Shown in pieces: positions 60,641 through 64,000 of a stretch of 64,000 nt of DNA. The notes beneath the pieces were generated by a model. It was not told the DNA's origin, did no database searches, and saw only the letters and a list, made by a program, of their open reading frames with translations. The position numbers and the translations under genes were made by a program. Positions within the stretch are counted from its first letter, which is position 1. Every line of letters begins with the position of its first letter. The stretch covers positions 61,726 to 125,725 of the forward strand of contig NW_026729254.1 of assembly GCF_030272615.1 (NCBI RefSeq). Reading direction: 5' to 3'. This DNA comes from Cryptomeria japonica (lineage: Eukaryota > Streptophyta > Pinopsida > Cupressales > Cupressaceae).

Positions 60641-61660
60641 ATTGAGACAAGCCATAGATCAAAATTACAAAGAATTTGAATTTCATCATGTTGGGTCCTA
60701 AAACCACAACTTCACTTCTTATATTTTTCCATTTATTTCATGGCCAAGGTTGTGATTGTGAAAGTAAAACTTGGTCTTTAACAAACCATGGAGTGTTGAA
60801 AGTCAACTCTTTGAGAATGGTTTTTCTCTCCTACTCTTTGAACTTGGCTTAGACTTTGGAGAGCATTCCTAGAGGTTTGATAAACAAAATATATAACAAA
60901 AAATGGTGAGAATATTAAATATAGTTTATAGATTTGACTCCAAATATTGTGATTCAGTTGAGAATAACTAGCTATCTTGACACCTTTATACAATTGTTTA
61001 CAACAACACTGATATGAGTGCAAGGTTGGGGCAATCCACATGGACTATAAGGTAGATTAATAACAATAATTTAGATAAGTGTGAACCCTCTTTTTGTTGT
61101 AGAACCATGGGCTGCACTAATGTTATAATATCTGGAAATAATGGTTTTCTATTGGTTTGCCTTTGATTTTATTTTATTTAATTAAAAAATTGCAAGCTAG
61201 ATTGGTGCTAATCCAAATGCTATAGAGTCACAACTAACAGGGTGATAAATGCAAGAGATAATAACCAATATTAACTAATCTAACCATCAAAATACAATAT
61301 TACAAATCTCACATACTATATTATCCATCAATGAATTATGCAAATTCATGTGTAAATGTCAAATGACATCACAAATAATTACAGTAAATTTAAAATGTCT
61401 CATTCACCAAATAACATTTACTCTCATAATACCAAATACAAGATAGAAATATATTTAATAAATTTATTCATACACCAATGACAAATAAAACTTTTTTTTT
61501 AATCTAGAAGTATCTCTTCCACTCAATAGCTCAACTAAAAATGTATAGGATATACATGCTTGGAAAGGCAAGTGAAGTTTGGGGTTGATATTTGTTAATA
61601 TTCCCTAGAATTGAGGGGTTAACATAATTGTTACATTTCTTTACATTTGGCCTGTATTTC
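60641..61660. other. AT-rich spacer, no gene seen
   Basis: Only chance frames; no second copy in the window. Confidence 0.5.
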
Positions 61661-61893
61661 TTTCTTACGAGAGCTTGGGTGACTATTGTCTCATGCTCTC
61701 CATACAAATTCTGTTTCTCAGTTTTTAAATAGTGGTATAGGCAGAGGGTCCTACGTATTGAGCAAATATATACGCTGCTCAATGCTCTTGGATTTCTAGC
61801 CTAGTCGAACCCAAAAGCAAATGACCGAGACCAATCAAATATTTTGGCCGTTTCAGCTACTCTTGAGAGGCGAATGAGGCTTATATTACAATA

Positions 61894-62301
61894 TTACAAT
61901 ATAGTCATAACACCACCAGAGGGTAGTTTATTCTTCAATATGCTTCCTGATCTCTTAACACCACCATCGTTGATATATGCATTACCCACTCCTGGGCTTG
62001 GCCCAGAAGGCAGTTTGTTCTTCAATGTATTCATTTTGTGGTGAGGGTGCGTGAGCTGCATGTGACCAACTGCTGGGCTATGATTCGATGTTGACAGGCG
62101 CTGGTTCAGCTCTAATCCTGATTCATCCACACGTACTGTCTTAATTTCAGGCAGTTCTTCTTTGGCATGAACGATTTTAGCTGAATATTTGTGTCTGAGT
62201 GTTCTACGCGCATCTGCAGTTTGAGTATTGTAAAGTATTGTTGTGAGAAGGAAGAGCATCATCAATGTGTTCGCCATGCAATTTCTTCTCCACGTTGCCA
62301 T
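61894..62301 (-). CDS. Peptide-hormone precursor with third motif destroyed (locus 8)
   Basis: A 135-residue paralogue of locus 6, with the same signal peptide (MANTLMMLFLLTTILYN) and charged region (RRTLRHKYSAKIVHAKEELP). Motif 1 RLSTSNHSPAVGH (68-80) and motif 2 KLPSGPSPGVGN (96-107) are intact and motif 2 is consensus-perfect. The third starts as KLPSG (125-129) but then reads GVMTIL and stops: a deletion of some 30 bp or more removed the motif end, the original stop and adjacent 3' flank. The rest is undamaged, so the gene may still give two peptides; or it is an early pseudogene. The promoter is complete: TATA box at 62463-62472, W-box palindrome at 62565. Confidence 0.72.
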   Translation of the reverse strand: MATWRRNCMANTLMMLFLLTTILYNTQTADARRTLRHKYSAKIVHAKEELPEIKTVRVDESGLELNQRLSTSNHSPAVGHMQLTHPHHKMNTLKNKLPSGPSPGVGNAYINDGGVKRSGSILKNKLPSGGVMTIL

Positions 62302-62462
62302 TGTAAGAGATTACCACCAAAATAGAATTTGGTATCTGAGAAAAAGAATGATGAATGTCCTCTAAATTACAGGGAAAATAATATGCAAAGGAGAGGAGAT
62401 GATAAATAAATTGTAATCTGGGCAAATGAAGTTGTGTAGACAAAGGAAAAGGGCAGCAGTCC

Positions 62463-62472
62463 GATATATATT
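62463..62472 (-). promoter_or_regulatory. TATA box of peptide gene locus 8
   Basis: AATATATATC on the minus strand, about 165 bp before the ATG at 62301. Confidence 0.65.
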
Positions 62473-62564
62473 GAGGGGAAAAATCTGTTAGACTCATTTG
62501 TTTGCTTGCGTATGGAATTACGATTACAATAATATGGTGTAGAGTGTAACCGCGTTAATGAACA

Positions 62565-62578
62565 AGTCAATTTTGACC
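62565..62578. promoter_or_regulatory. W-box palindrome, locus 8
   Basis: AGTCAATTTTGACC keeps both inverted TTGAC cores; a further TTGACC is at 62717-62722. Confidence 0.6.
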
Positions 62579-62997
62579 AGATATTTCTCTGTCTGTCTGT
62601 AAGAGTGATGCGCAAGCTTCGGCATTTTACCATTTCAGTCCATGACTTTTTCTGGTCAATTCAAATTGAGAAACTCTGCCACGTTGTCAGACAGTGAAAA
62701 GGAGTTGTTGCGTCTGTTGACCATTTCAATCCACGCGGACTTTTTGTTTCATGAGCGTAATGTCAATTACTTGCAAGTTATCTTTTCCTTATTCTCACTT
62801 GTTAATCAATCACAATTATAATTTGTTGTGAATAATGTTGGTTAAACATGATGAAATGTTGAACTTCGTCTTGTTTCAATCTATTATAGATGATATTTTT
62901 TACAAAAGTTTCTTTATTAATTTTCATATAATTATAAAACATAGGAGAGGCATTAATAAAATATTATGTTTAAACCTAGGTATTTTGGATTATATAG

Positions 62998-63815
62998 ATT
63001 CATGTTTTATTTATGTATTTATTATTATAAATTTATATCTTGCTTATCTTTATGTTTCCTCATCAACATCCTCTTCTTCTAGAGTTCTTCTTGATACACA
63101 AGTTTTTTAATTCTCTTTGATGCAATGGACATAGATATTCAACATATGTTACCTTGTTCAAATTTGACGCATATTGTTGACAACCAAATGACAATATCTT
63201 ATCTTCTTTTACTTGATTCTTCTACCAAATTCTATCTACTAAGAATTTCACTTTATAATCTGAGTGATTTAAAGGAAGGCACTAAGTTATCTATATTAGA
63301 CATCCATACAACATCATTCTATTAGTCTAGGAGAAGTAAGTCCTCTTGAACTTCCTTTGATTTGGATGGTACTAGTTTTGTAATTCCTCTCTCGCTCTTT
63401 TAGCCATTACACATTATGCATCATGCCTTAAATACCAATAGTTTCTAAAAGTTTTAAATTTTATAAATAACATTGAGAATAGTAAGATCTTTAAATGTTT
63501 CTTCTAACAACCTAATCTATTAATTCATTAAGAATTTCCAAAATACCAAAACTTACGTCTATATACTTCTTCCATTATATTATATATAATCATTGTAACA
63601 TTTAAGAATTAAATTCAGTCATAAGATATAATCTAATTTTTCTTAATTATTTATATTTATACTTTACAAAATTTCAAAATTAACCAATCCACAACCTTTG
63701 AAATATTCTCCAATTCTTACTTTGTTTCAATTTAAAAAAAAAAGAACCTCTCAATATTTCTTTCCGCTTGTTCACCCACTTGTTTTAATTAATTTGACAT
63801 TCATTACCCAAATAT
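62998..63815. repeat. Segmental duplication D2, copy b (partner at 57353-58190)
   Basis: Collinear with 57353-58190 in the same orientation; lies upstream of peptide locus 8. Confidence 0.85.
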
Positions 63816-63825
63816 TTCTTCTTCG

Positions 63826-63965
63826 TGTCTGAGATATATATAGGGGAAAACATTGTTGACCATTCCAATTCATGCGGCCTTTGTCTTTCATGAGCACAAA
63901 GTCAAAAGTTGTGGAGCTCACTGAGTCACTACATTAAATCTCTTACCTCTCATCTATTGTCAATT
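63826..63965 (-). pseudogene. Peptide-hormone locus 9: promoter fragment
   Basis: GAGATATATATAGGGGAAAACA resembles the TATA/leader start of locus 8, and the following TTGTTGACCATTCCAATTCATGCGG and GTTGTGGAGCTCACTG match the region 5' of locus 6 (57155-57245). The part in between, including the palindrome, is deleted, and no coding sequence lies to the left. Confidence 0.6.
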
Positions 63966-64000
63966 TAATTAGAAATCTCTAGGTTTCTTTTCTTTTTTTA

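Overview
The window looks like intergenic and gene-poor DNA from a large, repeat-rich seed-plant genome, most likely a gymnosperm (conifer). The grounds are a long Tat-lineage Ty3/gypsy element with dual RNase H, scattered old LINE, Copia and SINE remains, AT-rich decayed spacer, and single-exon plant peptide-hormone genes. The species cannot be named from the sequence alone.

Layout. Positions 1 to about 13965 are one plus-strand Tat-type Ty3/gypsy retrotransposon whose 5' LTR lies outside the window: long leader, gag, protease, a G-patch-like segment, RT with two RNase H domains, integrase, a 2.4 kb 3' spacer with tandem repeats, a polypurine tract and a 3' LTR starting at 12118. Its gag-pol frame is cut by seven in-frame stops without any frameshift, and the integrase and second RNase H each lack a catalytic acid. 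Positions 14 to 24 kb hold decayed repeats, some present a second time elsewhere in the window (16.6/27.9 kb, 17.9/40.6 kb, 20.6/54.6 kb).

From 24 kb to the right edge runs the most interesting part: a same-orientation (minus-strand) array of at least nine paralogous loci of a small secreted peptide-precursor family. Three genes look intact (24311-24736, 38461-38874, 56348-56767), a fourth has lost its last motif (61894-62301), one is cut after the signal peptide (30 kb), and four retain only promoter/leader or flanking sequence (43.5, 53.7, 59.7 and 63.8 kb). Each full precursor has a signal peptide, a basic/acidic variable region and three spaced copies of a short C-terminal-type motif related to SPxVGH and KLPSGPSPGxGH. 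These motifs sit between the known PIP, CEP and CLE peptide signatures. The promoters share a TATA box and a palindrome of inverted W-box-like cores.

Between these loci lie a dead intron-containing DNA-transposon-like gene (44.9-47.8 kb, minus), LINE, Copia and SINE remnants, an unrecognised 620 bp reading frame with one stop (52.4-53.0 kb), and an unusual simple-sequence block at 48.1-50.9 kb: GCGTACGC-type repeats flanking long polypurine (GA) tracts and a palindrome-rich minisatellite. No rRNA, functional tRNA or CRISPR array was seen.
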